Assembly (NCBI GenBank): GCA_900119285.1
Contig: FPIT01000007.1
Coordinates: 186,001-250,000, forward strand
DNA length: 64,000 nucleotides
Source of the DNA: Prevotellaceae bacterium HUN156
Lineage (GTDB): Bacteria > Bacteroidota > Bacteroidia > Bacteroidales > Bacteroidaceae
Direction: 5' to 3'
Shown: piece after piece, positions 25,272 to 34,429 of the stretch
How positions within the stretch are numbered: position 1 is the first letter of the stretch
Layout: each line of letters starts with the position of its first letter
Position numbers and translations under genes: made by a program
The notes under the pieces: generated by a model
Told to the model about the DNA's origin: nothing
What the model saw: the letters and a program-made list of their open reading frames with translations, nothing else
The model's database searches: none

Positions 25272-26443
25272 TGGCACTCGATAAGAATTCAAAAATATAT
25301 GTAGCGGGACACCACGGACTGGTAGGTTCCGCTATTTGGAATAACCTCCTGAAGAGAGGCTATACCAATCTGGTAGGCCGCAGTCATAAAGAACTCGACC
25401 TAACCGACCAAGTAGCAGTAAAGAAGTTCTTCGATGAAGAGCGTCCAGATGCTGTAGTACTGGCTGCTGCCTTCGTAGGTGGAATCATGGCCAACTCACT
25501 GTATCGTGCTGATTTTATCATGATGAACATGAAGATTCAGTGCAACGTAATCAGCGAGGCTTACGCCCATGGTGTAAAGAAGTTGCTCTTCTTAGGCTCA
25601 ACTTGTATTTATCCTAAGAATGCGCCACAGCCCATGAAGGAAGACTGCCTGCTCACTTCACCACTGGAATATACTAACGAGGAGTATGCTATTGCCAAGA
25701 TTGCAGGCTTAAAGATGTGCGAGTCGTACAACCTGCAATATGGCACCAACTATATCGCCGTGATGCCTACCAACCTCTATGGTCCTAACGACAACTTCCA
25801 TTTGGAGAACTCTCACGTGATGCCAGCCATGATGCGCAAGGTGTATCTCGCTAAGCTCATTCACGATGGAGCTTGGGACAAGATTGCCATCGACCTGAAT
25901 AAGCGCCCAGTAGAGGGTGTAAACGGAACTGCATCACAAGAAGAAATACTGAACGTGCTCGCTAAGTACGGCATCTATAATAATAAGGTGGTACTTTGGG
26001 GTACTGGTACTCCACTTCGTGAGTTCCTGTGGTCAGAAGACATGGCCGACGCCTCAGTACACGTATTGCTCAACGTCAACTTCTCTGACATCATTGGTAT
26101 CGAGAAATACAGCAGCGTACACTATGGTGCTTCTACCGATGGTGCTGTAGACCGCAACCACTCTGCTGGTCGTGGTGGAGCCATTCCCAAGTTAGGTGAG
26201 ATACGTAACTGCCACATCAACGTGGGTACGGGTAAGGAACTGACTATCCGTGAGCTATCAGAGTTGGTAGTAAAAGCTGTAGGCTTTGAGGGCACTGTAG
26301 AGTTTGACGCAAGTAAGCCTGACGGCACAATGCGTAAGCTCATCGACGTGTCTAAACTTCACTCACTCGGATGGACACACCAAGTAGAGATAGAAGACGG
26401 CGTTCAAAAGCTATTCGACTGGTATCGCGAGAGTTTACAATAA
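25271..26443 (+). CDS. fcl: GDP-L-fucose synthase
   Basis: 390 aa. The N-terminal NADP motif is GHHGLVGSAIW, the catalytic tyrosine is in the YAIAKIAG block, and LGSTCIYPKNAPQPMKE is the family signature. It is about 70 residues longer than E. coli Fcl: a stretch in the C-terminal half (roughly residues 200-315) extends the substrate domain, which I believe is usual in Bacteroidota. It catalyses epimerisation and reduction to GDP-L-fucose for surface glycans. No fucosyltransferase lies nearby, so this is a precursor-supply cassette. Confidence 0.96.
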   Translation: MALDKNSKIYVAGHHGLVGSAIWNNLLKRGYTNLVGRSHKELDLTDQVAVKKFFDEERPDAVVLAAAFVGGIMANSLYRADFIMMNMKIQCNVISEAYAHGVKKLLFLGSTCIYPKNAPQPMKEDCLLTSPLEYTNEEYAIAKIAGLKMCESYNLQYGTNYIAVMPTNLYGPNDNFHLENSHVMPAMMRKVYLAKLIHDGAWDKIAIDLNKRPVEGVNGTASQEEILNVLAKYGIYNNKVVLWGTGTPLREFLWSEDMADASVHVLLNVNFSDIIGIEKYSSVHYGASTDGAVDRNHSAGRGGAIPKLGEIRNCHINVGTGKELTIRELSELVVKAVGFEGTVEFDASKPDGTMRKLIDVSKLHSLGWTHQVEIEDGVQKLFDWYRESLQ

Positions 26444-26493
26444 CTCTCGCCTTACCTTACCACTAACCGAAACAATTTACCAAAAACACAACT

Positions 26494-27318
26494 ATGCTAA
26501 AATCCTTTGAACAACTAAGAATCCGACAACTCCAAGGCACTCGCCGCCACATCGTTGCCGTTTGTGCTAACGATGATGCTACGAAAACAGCACTACAACA
26601 AGCCGAAGAGTTTGCCGATGTCAGCAATGTCACTGCTGCAACACCAGAAGAAGCTGCTGCACGGGCTGTAGAGATGATACGAAATGGCGAGGGAGACATA
26701 TTAATGAAAGGACTCATTGGTACGGATCAGTTGTTACGTGCCGTTCTCAATAAAGAAACAGGACTATTGCCACAAGGACGCATTATGACGCATCTGGCAA
26801 TGGCTCAGATTCCAGGCTATCATAAGATACTTTTCTTCACTGATGCAGCAGTCATCCCCTATCCCACTCACGAGCAACGTATTCAGCAAGTGAGATATGC
26901 GGTGGACACATGTCACGCATTAGGCATTGACAAGCCTCGTATTGCTCTCATCCATTGTGCTGAGCATGGTGGTAAGCAATTCCCATTTGTTGATGGCTAT
27001 GCTGAAATTCAAAACATGGCTGAAAAGGGTGATTTTGGTAGTTGTCTCATTGACGGCCCCATAGACGTGAAATGTGCTACATCACGTGATGCGCTCAAAG
27101 CAAAGGGATTACAATCTTCTCTCGAAGGCGATGCAGACGTACTAATTTTTCCTGATATCGAAGCAGGAAACTCTTTTTACAAGACGCTCACACGCTTCAC
27201 TCTTACACAGACAGCCGGACTATTATGCGGTCCACAGTGCCCAGTTATTGTTCCTTCTCGCGGAGATACACCGGAGGCAAAGTTTAACAGCATCTTATTC
27301 GCACTCTCTACCCTATGA
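26494..27318 (+). CDS. ptb: Phosphate butyryl/acyl-transferase
   Basis: 274 aa, PTA/PTB fold, the length of Clostridium Ptb and without extra domains. Typical blocks are DILMKGLIGTDQLLRAVL, FTDAAVIPYPT and CGPQCPVIVPSRGDTPEAKFNS near the end. It interconverts acyl-CoA and acyl-phosphate. Its stop overlaps the buk start by 4 bp. Because the window also carries a 2-oxoisovalerate oxidoreductase operon, isobutyryl or isovaleryl groups are as likely substrates as butyryl. No promoter was found in the 50-bp gap after fcl. Confidence 0.93.
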   Translation: MLKSFEQLRIRQLQGTRRHIVAVCANDDATKTALQQAEEFADVSNVTAATPEEAAARAVEMIRNGEGDILMKGLIGTDQLLRAVLNKETGLLPQGRIMTHLAMAQIPGYHKILFFTDAAVIPYPTHEQRIQQVRYAVDTCHALGIDKPRIALIHCAEHGGKQFPFVDGYAEIQNMAEKGDFGSCLIDGPIDVKCATSRDALKAKGLQSSLEGDADVLIFPDIEAGNSFYKTLTRFTLTQTAGLLCGPQCPVIVPSRGDTPEAKFNSILFALSTL

Positions 27319-28382
27319 AAATACTTGTCATCAATCCGGGCTCTACATCTACTAAAATGGCCGTCTATTATGACGAGAAGCCCATTCTTCTACGTAACAT
27401 CACTCATACGGCCGATGAACTTGCACCCTTTGACGCCATTACTGAACAACAAGACTTTCGACGTCAATTGGTATTAGACGAATTGCGCCAAGCAGACATT
27501 CCCTTAGAATTTGATGCCGTTATCGGTCGTGGTGGTTTGGTAAAACCTATCAGTGGTGGTGTTTACGAAATTAACCAACAGATGATTGATGACACACTAC
27601 ACGGATGTGTGATGCATAACCATGCCTGCAATCTCGGCTGTCTGATAGCCTACGAGATTGCTCAGATGATGCCAGATTGCCGCTCGTTTATTGCCGACCC
27701 AGGAGTGGTTGACGAACTATCCCCTCTTGCTCGTATCAGTGGCTCACCTTTGATGCCACGTATCTGTATTTGGCATGCACTCAACCAGCGTGCTATCGCT
27801 CGTCGCTATGCTCGTGGTATAGGCAAAGAATACGAAGATTTGAATCTGATAATTTGCCACTTGGGAGGAGGCATATCTGTAGCAGCTCATGAACACGGAA
27901 GAGCGATTGATGCCAACAACGCACTTGATGGCGAAGGACCATTCTCTCCTGAACGTGCTGGAAGTCTACCTGCTGCCGACCTTATCCGCTTGTGCTTCAG
28001 TGGAAAATACTCTGAAAAACAGTTGCTGAAGCGTATTGCTGGTAAGGCAGGACTCAATGCCCATCTAGGAACCAACAATATGCGTGAAATTCTGCAACAT
28101 ATACAACAGGGCGATAAACATGCTGAACTTATTGTTGATGCGATGATTTATCATGTGGCCAAAAATATCGCTGCAGAGGCTGCTGTGCTCTGTGGCAATG
28201 TTGATGCTATTCTGCTTACAGGCGGTATGGCACACTCAGAATATCTCGTAAGCCGACTACGTCAACGTATAGATTTTCTTGCTCCCGTCTATACCTTCCC
28301 AGGAGAGGATGAAATGGAGGCTTTGGCACTCAACGCTCTTGCCGTATTACGAGGAAAACGCGAAGTAAAAATCTACGATTAA
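27315..28382 (+). CDS. buk: Butyrate/branched-chain fatty acid kinase
   Basis: 355 aa member of the ASKHA acetokinase group. NPGSTSTK at about 7-14 is the phosphate motif, HLGGGISVAAH the adenosine loop, and NALDGEGPFSPERAG the butyrate-kinase signature. It makes ATP and a free acid from acyl-phosphate supplied by Ptb. Chain-length preference cannot be read from sequence. Confidence 0.95.
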   Translation: MKILVINPGSTSTKMAVYYDEKPILLRNITHTADELAPFDAITEQQDFRRQLVLDELRQADIPLEFDAVIGRGGLVKPISGGVYEINQQMIDDTLHGCVMHNHACNLGCLIAYEIAQMMPDCRSFIADPGVVDELSPLARISGSPLMPRICIWHALNQRAIARRYARGIGKEYEDLNLIICHLGGGISVAAHEHGRAIDANNALDGEGPFSPERAGSLPAADLIRLCFSGKYSEKQLLKRIAGKAGLNAHLGTNNMREILQHIQQGDKHAELIVDAMIYHVAKNIAAEAAVLCGNVDAILLTGGMAHSEYLVSRLRQRIDFLAPVYTFPGEDEMEALALNALAVLRGKREVKIYD

Positions 28383-28481
28383 GGTATTATATCAATGTGG
28401 CGTAATGGCGATATAACACTATAAAATAAAATATCTGTTAAAAAAGCAGGTATCTATTCCATTTATTTCATATTTTCTTTG

Positions 28482-28489
28482 TAACTTTG
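28482..28489 (+). promoter_or_regulatory. Probable -7 element of recJ
   Basis: TAACTTTG; no clear -33 box. The 5' leader of about 60 nt contains the inverted pair GTATTG/CAATAC (28495-28520) enclosing ATGC/GCAT, a possible hairpin. The remainder of the 173-bp gap after buk is AT-rich without other signals. Confidence 0.5.
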
Positions 28490-28555
28490 AAGGCGTATTG
28501 TATGCCTATGCATCACAATACCCCTGTGAGCGACAGAAAATAAAATAAAATATAA

Positions 28556-30292
28556 ATGCAATTTAAATGGAATTACGAACCACCTACACCAGACAGACAG
28601 CAGGCAGCTAGCGAGTTGGCCGAAAAGATTGGGATGAGTCCCGTCATGGCAGGCCTACTCATTCAGCGAGGCATCAAGACGGAGAGTGCAGCAAAACGCT
28701 TCTTCCGTCCTATGCTAAACGAGCTGATAGATCCGTTCCTGATGAATGATATGGACGTAGCCGTTGACCGCCTCAACGATGCCATGGGCCGCAAGGAACG
28801 TATCATGGTATATGGCGATTACGATGTCGACGGGTGTACGGCGGTAGCTTTAGTCTACAAGTTTCTACAGCAGTTCTATTCCAACATCGACTATTATATT
28901 CCCAACCGTGAAGAAGAGGGATATGGTGTAAGTCGAAAAGGTATTGAATATGCCGCAGAAACAGGTGTAAAACTTATTATTGTGCTCGACTGTGGCATTA
29001 AGGCTATTGATGAGATTGCCTATGCAAAATCGTTGGGCGTTGACTTCATTATTTGCGACCATCACGTGCCCGACGAGGTGATGCCGCCTGCAGTGGCTAT
29101 TCTTAATCCTAAGCGTGAAGACTCTACCTATCCCTTTAAGCACTTATGTGGATGTGGTGTAGGTTTCAAGTTCATGCAGGCTTTTGCCAAGAACAACGGA
29201 ATTCCTTTCTCACGACTGATTCCCCTACTCGACTTCTGTGCTGTCAGCATTGCTGCCGACTTAGTTCCTGTTGAGGGTGAGAATCGCACATTGGCATTCC
29301 ACGGACTGAAGCAACTCAACCAGTCGCCCAGCATCGGTTTGAAATCAATTATCGAGATATGCGGTCTTTCTAATCGCGAGCTCACTATGAGCGACATTGT
29401 CTTCAAGATTGGACCACGTATCAATGCTTCAGGACGCATGATGAATGGTCGCGAGGCTGTAGATTTATTGGTGGAGCGCGACCTACAGCGAGCACTCACT
29501 GTGGCTACACGCATCAATGAATATAACGAGCAACGTAAAGATGTAGACAAAGAAATGACCAAAGAGGCCAACGAGATAGTAGAGCGCCTTGAGAGTCAGC
29601 AGCATCTGCAATCTATCGTGCTTTATGACGAAGGTTGGAAAAAAGGTGTTGTAGGCATCGTTGCCTCTCGACTCACCGAACTCTATTTCCGTCCTACGGT
29701 GGTGCTAACCATCATTGATGGAATGGCATCTGGTTCTGCTCGCTCGGTAGCTGGTTTTGATGTCTATGATGCTGTCAAGTCATGTCGTGATTTGCTTGAG
29801 AACTTTGGTGGACACACTTATGCCGTTGGTCTCACCCTACGTCGTGAGAATATTCCCGAGTTCCGTCGCCGTTTCCAAGAGTATGTTGACAATCATATTC
29901 TTCCCGAACAAACGCAGCAGACACTCGATATTGATATGGAACTTGATTTCCAACAAATAAACAAACGATTGCTTAATGAACTGAAACGTCTGGCGCCTCA
30001 TGGTCCAGGCAATAGCAAACCTTTGTTTATTACACGCAATGTATTCGATTATGGCACCTCCAAGGTTGTTGGACGCCATCAAGAGCATATCAAGCTAGAA
30101 CTTGTTGACTCAAAATCGGCCGTTGTCATGAACGGTATCGCCTTCGGACAGTCGGCAGCTGCGCGCTACATCAAATCAAAGCGTTCTTTCGACATCGTAT
30201 ATACTATCGAAGAGAACACATACAAGCGTGGCGAAGTGCAACTGCAGATAGAAGACATCCGTCCATCAGAAGGCGAAGCAGTTGAGGAGTAA
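28556..30292 (+). CDS. recJ: Single-stranded-DNA-specific exonuclease RecJ
   Basis: 578 aa. DHH-family motifs are YGDYDVDG at 86-93, LDCG near 144, and CDHH at 167-170; the DHHA1 motif GGHTYAVGLTL and the C-terminal OB-like domain are complete. It degrades ssDNA 5' to 3' in RecF-pathway recombination and repair. It is directly followed by recQ, its functional partner. Confidence 0.96.
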   Translation: MQFKWNYEPPTPDRQQAASELAEKIGMSPVMAGLLIQRGIKTESAAKRFFRPMLNELIDPFLMNDMDVAVDRLNDAMGRKERIMVYGDYDVDGCTAVALVYKFLQQFYSNIDYYIPNREEEGYGVSRKGIEYAAETGVKLIIVLDCGIKAIDEIAYAKSLGVDFIICDHHVPDEVMPPAVAILNPKREDSTYPFKHLCGCGVGFKFMQAFAKNNGIPFSRLIPLLDFCAVSIAADLVPVEGENRTLAFHGLKQLNQSPSIGLKSIIEICGLSNRELTMSDIVFKIGPRINASGRMMNGREAVDLLVERDLQRALTVATRINEYNEQRKDVDKEMTKEANEIVERLESQQHLQSIVLYDEGWKKGVVGIVASRLTELYFRPTVVLTIIDGMASGSARSVAGFDVYDAVKSCRDLLENFGGHTYAVGLTLRRENIPEFRRRFQEYVDNHILPEQTQQTLDIDMELDFQQINKRLLNELKRLAPHGPGNSKPLFITRNVFDYGTSKVVGRHQEHIKLELVDSKSAVVMNGIAFGQSAAARYIKSKRSFDIVYTIEENTYKRGEVQLQIEDIRPSEGEAVEE

Positions 30293-30305
30293 GTAGTAGT
30301 AAGAA

Positions 30306-32216
30306 GTGAAGGGTACTTATAAAGAAATACTCAAACACTATTGGGGTTACGATGATTTTCGTGGCATCCAACAACAGATTATCGAGTCCATCGGACTAGG
30401 TCGCGATACTTTGGGACTGATGCCCACTGGTGGCGGCAAGAGCATCACCTTCCAGGTGCCTGCAATGGCATTGGAAGGTGTTTGTATTGTCATCACTCCA
30501 CTCATCGCCCTAATGAAAGACCAGGTAACACACCTACGTCAGAAAGGTATCCTTGCAGCAGCCATCTATAGTGGTATGCAACATGATGAAGTTCTGCGTG
30601 TTCTTGATAACTGTATATTAGGTCGCACTAAATTCCTTTATGTATCTCCAGAACGTTTGAGCAGTCAACTCTTCGTTACCAAACTACGCCACATGCGCGT
30701 CTCATTTATTACGGTCGATGAAGCACACTGCATTTCTCAATGGGGATACGATTTCCGTCCTACTTATCTTGAGATTTCAAACATTCGTACTCTTCTTCCC
30801 GACATCCCAGTATTAGCACTCACCGCTACAGCTACGCCACAAGTGGTAGAAGATATCTGCGAGAAGCTGTCGAATCCTACCTGCTCATCTAGTCAGGCTA
30901 AAGAAAATAGCTTCTCCGTCTTCCGCATGTCTTTCGAACGCAAGAATTTGACCTACATTGTTCGCAACACTGCCGACAAGCTACAAGAACTAGCCAAGAT
31001 TCTTTATGATTCCAAAGGTTCCGCCATAGTCTATGTACGTAGTCGTCGCCGTACCAAAGAGATTGCAGAATACCTTTGTAACAATCACATCAGTGCTACA
31101 TTCTATCATGCAGGACTTGACCATGAGACAAAAGATATACGACAACGTGACTGGCAAAACGACCGTGTGCGCGTCATTGTAGCTACTAATGCCTTTGGTA
31201 TGGGAATCGACAAGCCTGACGTACGCTATGTTCTTCATTATGAATGCCCAGACTCTATCGAAGCATATTTCCAAGAAGCAGGACGAGCAGGACGAGACGA
31301 GAAACCGGCTCAAGCCATTCTACTATATAACAATCATGACAACGCAAAACTTGGCAAACGTATTGACGACACCTTCCCATCACGCGAATACATTCGTCAG
31401 GTTTACGAACACCTGGCATACTTCTACCAGATAGCCACTGGCGATGGCTTCGGTATCACCCGCGAATTCAATATAGATCTATTCTGTCAGCGTTTTCATC
31501 ACTTCCCAGTACGCGTGCACTCTGCTCTCCAGATTCTACAACGTGCGGGCTATATTGAATACGACCCAGCACCAGACTATGAAGCACGTGTTCGCTTTCT
31601 CCTTGAGCGCCATGAGCTTGATCGTCTCCAACATTTGTCACCCGACGAAGATCGTCTCATCGTTACCTTGCTACGTGCCTACGGTGGGCTATTTGCCGAC
31701 TTTGGCTTTATTGACGAAGCAATGATAGCACAAATGTGTGGACAAAAAAACACAGAGATTCACGAGTTACTGAAGATACTTTCACAAAAACATATCATTC
31801 AGTATATTCCTCGTCGTCAGGTACCAACCATTCATTACCTTCAACGTCGTGAAGACTCTGAAAACATAGTTATTTCCAAATCCGTTTATGAAGAGCGTCT
31901 TGAACAGTATCGCCAACGCATCCACGCCATGCAACACTACGCTCAGGATCAGAGCCACTGCCGTTCACGTTTACTCCTCGGATACTTTGGTGAGAAACAT
32001 ACCCACAACTGTGGCCACTGCGATGTTTGCCATACTACTATAGCAACCTCTGATGTTCGTGAAGCAATTCTCACACTACTATCCGATGGGCAACGCCATC
32101 AACTGACAGAACTCCAAAAACTTCCATTCTCATCAGAATCTATTGATGCGACACTTCCTCTCCTCCTTCAAGAAGAACTTGTTAATCAGCATGACGGATT
32201 TCTTGAAAAAGCATAA
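30306..32216 (+). CDS. recQ: ATP-dependent DNA helicase RecQ
   Basis: 636 aa. Walker A PTGGGKS at 40-46, DEAH at 138-141, and helicase motifs V/VI in ATNAFGMGIDKPDVR and QEAGRAGRDE. The zinc ligands (CRSRLLLGYFGEK...NCGHCDVC, ending near residue 575) lie after the winged-helix part rather than directly after the helicase core, and no HRDC domain follows, as in the second RecQ type of Bacteroidota. The start codon is GTG, 13 bp past the recJ stop; no in-frame ATG precedes the helicase motifs. RecJ and RecQ act together at gaps and stalled forks. Confidence 0.94.
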   Translation: MKGTYKEILKHYWGYDDFRGIQQQIIESIGLGRDTLGLMPTGGGKSITFQVPAMALEGVCIVITPLIALMKDQVTHLRQKGILAAAIYSGMQHDEVLRVLDNCILGRTKFLYVSPERLSSQLFVTKLRHMRVSFITVDEAHCISQWGYDFRPTYLEISNIRTLLPDIPVLALTATATPQVVEDICEKLSNPTCSSSQAKENSFSVFRMSFERKNLTYIVRNTADKLQELAKILYDSKGSAIVYVRSRRRTKEIAEYLCNNHISATFYHAGLDHETKDIRQRDWQNDRVRVIVATNAFGMGIDKPDVRYVLHYECPDSIEAYFQEAGRAGRDEKPAQAILLYNNHDNAKLGKRIDDTFPSREYIRQVYEHLAYFYQIATGDGFGITREFNIDLFCQRFHHFPVRVHSALQILQRAGYIEYDPAPDYEARVRFLLERHELDRLQHLSPDEDRLIVTLLRAYGGLFADFGFIDEAMIAQMCGQKNTEIHELLKILSQKHIIQYIPRRQVPTIHYLQRREDSENIVISKSVYEERLEQYRQRIHAMQHYAQDQSHCRSRLLLGYFGEKHTHNCGHCDVCHTTIATSDVREAILTLLSDGQRHQLTELQKLPFSSESIDATLPLLLQEELVNQHDGFLEKA

Positions 32217-32275
32217 GATTTCTCTACGATTTCTGTATTTGTTATAATCGTTACAATACAACCATATGATATATA

Positions 32276-32305
32276 AAAGAGAAACCACCTCAAAAAAAGA
32301 GGTGG
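32276..32305. terminator. Terminator between convergent recQ and ilvC
   Basis: Perfect 7-bp stem CCACCTC/GAGGTGG (32285-32291 and 32299-32305) around a seven-A loop. On the minus strand it is followed by TTTCTCTTTT, so it mainly serves ilvC. The plus side has no T-run. Confidence 0.75.
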
Positions 32306-32339
32306 CTTCTACGCATTATAGATTCAAATTTGCATTGGT

Positions 32340-33389
32340 TTAGTCTTCTTGATACTCTGGACGCAACTTACGCACAGTCTCACCCGCACGCCACATCTCC
32401 TGATTACGCATAGCCTCGAGTTCCTTCTCCAAACCGGCACGATAGTCGGGCTTAGAGTTGGCATCAATAGAAATCTGAGCCTCGTTACCAGTCTTAACAG
32501 AGTAGTAGAGCCACTCCATTACAGGCTTGATAGCATCGTGGAAACGGGGAGCCCAGTCGAGCGCACCACGCTGAGCAGTGGTAGAACAGTTGGCATACAT
32601 CCAGTCCATACCCTTAGCTCCGAACAACGGACCAAGGCTCTGAGTGAGTTCCTCAACAGTCTCGTTAAAAGCCTCAGAAGGTGTATGTCCGTTCTCGCGT
32701 AGCACTTCGTACTGTGCCAAAAGCAGTCCTTGAATAGCGCCCATCAGCGAACCACGCTCACCAGTAAGGTCAGAGGTAGCTTCACGCTGGAAGGTAGTCT
32801 CAAACATATAACCTGCTCCGATACCGATACCGAAAGCTAGTGTCTTCTCCTTAGCCTTACCCGAAGCGTCTTGATAAACGGCATAAGAACAGTTAAGTCC
32901 GCGACCCTCGCAGAACATGGTACGAAGTGATGTACCACTTCCCTTAGGAGCTACCATGATAACGTCAACATCCTTGGGAGGAACAACACCTGTGCGATCG
33001 CTCCAGTTGATGGCAAAGCCGTGGCTATAATACAGAGTCTTGCCGGGCTTCAGATATTGCTTGATGGTAGGCCATACCTGTATCTGACCAGCATCAGAGA
33101 GCAGCATGCAGAGGATAGTACCCTTCTCGGCAGCCTCTTCGATAGAGAAAAGCGTCTTGCCTGGTACCCAACCATCGGCCACAGCCTTGTCGTAAGTCTT
33201 ACCCTGACGCTGTCCGACGATGACGTTGAAACCATTATCACGCAGGTTGCAGGCCTGTCCGGGGCCCTGAATACCATAACCGATAACAGCGATTACCTCA
33301 TCCTTTAATACTTCACGTGCTTTCTCAAGTGAGAACTCTTTGCTGGTGACAACAGTTTCGATAACGCCACCAAAATTCATTTCTGCCAT
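32340..33389 (-). CDS. ilvC: Ketol-acid reductoisomerase
   Basis: 349 aa, class I length. The NADPH-binding VIGYGIQGPGQACNLRDNG is near residue 35, and the knotted C-terminal domain has GERGSLMGAIQGLL and acidic metal ligands in SEAFNETVEEL. It reduces and rearranges acetolactate in Ile/Val synthesis. It has its own promoter and a leader of about 125 nt (33390-33515), unlike the other ilv genes here. Confidence 0.97.
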   Translation of the reverse strand: MAEMNFGGVIETVVTSKEFSLEKAREVLKDEVIAVIGYGIQGPGQACNLRDNGFNVIVGQRQGKTYDKAVADGWVPGKTLFSIEEAAEKGTILCMLLSDAGQIQVWPTIKQYLKPGKTLYYSHGFAINWSDRTGVVPPKDVDVIMVAPKGSGTSLRTMFCEGRGLNCSYAVYQDASGKAKEKTLAFGIGIGAGYMFETTFQREATSDLTGERGSLMGAIQGLLLAQYEVLRENGHTPSEAFNETVEELTQSLGPLFGAKGMDWMYANCSTTAQRGALDWAPRFHDAIKPVMEWLYYSVKTGNEAQISIDANSKPDYRAGLEKELEAMRNQEMWRAGETVRKLRPEYQED

Positions 33390-33515
33390 AATTGTTTTGT
33401 TTTATGTGTTATACTTATCTCTGTGTACCATGCCAGCCCTGCACGAGAGCCGTCGTCTTAACGGTCCACTCCCACCCTGACACGAGGGTGCGACGGGAGA
33501 GTTAACTTATAAAAA
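33390..33515 (-). promoter_or_regulatory. Structured 5' leader of ilvC, candidate cis-regulatory RNA
   Basis: The untranslated leader has two mutually exclusive pairings. CCGUCG near its 5' side can pair with CGACGG about 40 nt later, enclosing the hairpin CACCCU/AGGGUG. Alternatively UUAAC and CUCCC pair with GUUAA and GGGAG. A second, similar hairpin (GCUCU..AGGGC) follows. No Ile/Leu/Val-rich leader peptide is present; the only ATG-started frame is nine codons and has one Val. No T-run terminator is seen, so control at translation would be more likely than termination. No known Rfam class is recognised. Confidence 0.45.
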
Positions 33516-33522
33516 TCGAATG

Positions 33523-33554
33523 CAAAGATAACAAATTGTTAGCAAACAACCAAA
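33523..33554 (-). promoter_or_regulatory. ilvC promoter
   Basis: Minus-strand -7 TATCTTTG at 33523-33530 and -33 TTTG at 33551-33554, 20-bp spacer. Confidence 0.72.
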
Positions 33555-33597
33555 TTTCCTTTCACTTTTATGCAATTATTGCGGCATTAATGCAATA

Positions 33598-34338
33598 TTA
33601 TACAAATTTCACCTTACTACGACAACACTCGGTGCCATCAGTGCGTACGATGCGAATATTGAAAGTTGACTGCTCTTCTTCCTCCATATAGAACGAAAGT
33701 TGGTCGCCCTCATGCGCCTCAGCCACATAGGCAATCTCGAAGCGCTGAATACGATGCTCGCGATACCAATCCAAGTTCCACAGGTCGAGTACATGCTCGA
33801 TATACTTGACGGAGTTGATATGTCCATTGATATCTACATCGTTATAATGGGTGTCGATGGTGCGTACAAACTCTGCCTTATCAGACATCTTTACGCGTCC
33901 GCCTTTATCTATAGGACACTCTTTGTCTGCTTCTATCCACTCGTTGATAGCGCCGTCTTTGATAGAGAGGATGTCGCATGGCTCTCGACTGTCGGTATCT
34001 ATCATCGCCCATACAGAGCGACCATAGCCATATACCTTACCCTCTTCGCCTACTACGGCAAAGTTACGCTGAGTGAAATAGCGCATCGCATTCTCTACCC
34101 ATGTCTCTATATTAAACTTTGTATATTGCTCGGGCATCTCGTTCATCTCTATTGCCAGACGAGAGAGCACCCACGAGCGCTTGATAGTCATGAGGTATTT
34201 CATACCGAAACCTCGGTCGGTACTATGAAAGTCGGCAGCATTGAGCATGTGATTGCCCAAATGTCCCATAAACAAACGACCAGAGAAGTCGCAATGAAAT
34301 GGCTCTGCCAAAAATTGATATTTTCCTATTTTATCCAT
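33598..34338 (-). CDS. Acyl-ACP thioesterase (FatA/FatB-type) within the ilv cluster
   Basis: 246 aa from the ATG at 34338; the in-frame ATG at 34383 is rejected because the extra 15 residues are encoded by repeat words. It has two hot-dog domains. NDVDINGHINSVKYIEHVLD, with the Asn-His-Asn type active site, is the plant FAT signature in domain two. It releases free fatty acids from acyl-ACP. It lies between ilvN and ilvC, an arrangement I recall from other Bacteroidales, which suggests a link between branched-chain precursors and branched (iso/anteiso) fatty acid release. That link is inference. Confidence 0.88.
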   Translation of the reverse strand: MDKIGKYQFLAEPFHCDFSGRLFMGHLGNHMLNAADFHSTDRGFGMKYLMTIKRSWVLSRLAIEMNEMPEQYTKFNIETWVENAMRYFTQRNFAVVGEEGKVYGYGRSVWAMIDTDSREPCDILSIKDGAINEWIEADKECPIDKGGRVKMSDKAEFVRTIDTHYNDVDINGHINSVKYIEHVLDLWNLDWYREHRIQRFEIAYVAEAHEGDQLSFYMEEEEQSTFNIRIVRTDGTECCRSKVKFV

Positions 34339-34346
34339 TATAATAC

Positions 34347-34429
34347 GTTGAACATTGAACATTAAACGTTGAACGTCAATCATTAAGCATTAAGCATTAT
34401 GCATTAAGAATTAAGCATTAATCATGATG
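34347..34429. repeat. Heptanucleotide tandem tract between ilvN and the thioesterase gene
   Basis: Eleven words at a 7-bp period with one 6-bp slip: GTTGAAC, ATTGAAC, ATTAAAC, GTTGAAC (34347-34374), GTCAAT, then CATTAAG, CATTAAG, CATTATG, CATTAAG, AATTAAG, CATTAAT, CATGATG (34381-34429). It fills the whole gap and runs into the last codons of ilvN. It is the longest such tract in the window. Confidence 0.75.

Noticed and set aside
28495..28520. Hairpin in the recJ leader as a riboswitch
   Set aside because: Only a 6-bp outer and 4-bp inner stem; no expression-platform-like alternative folding seen.
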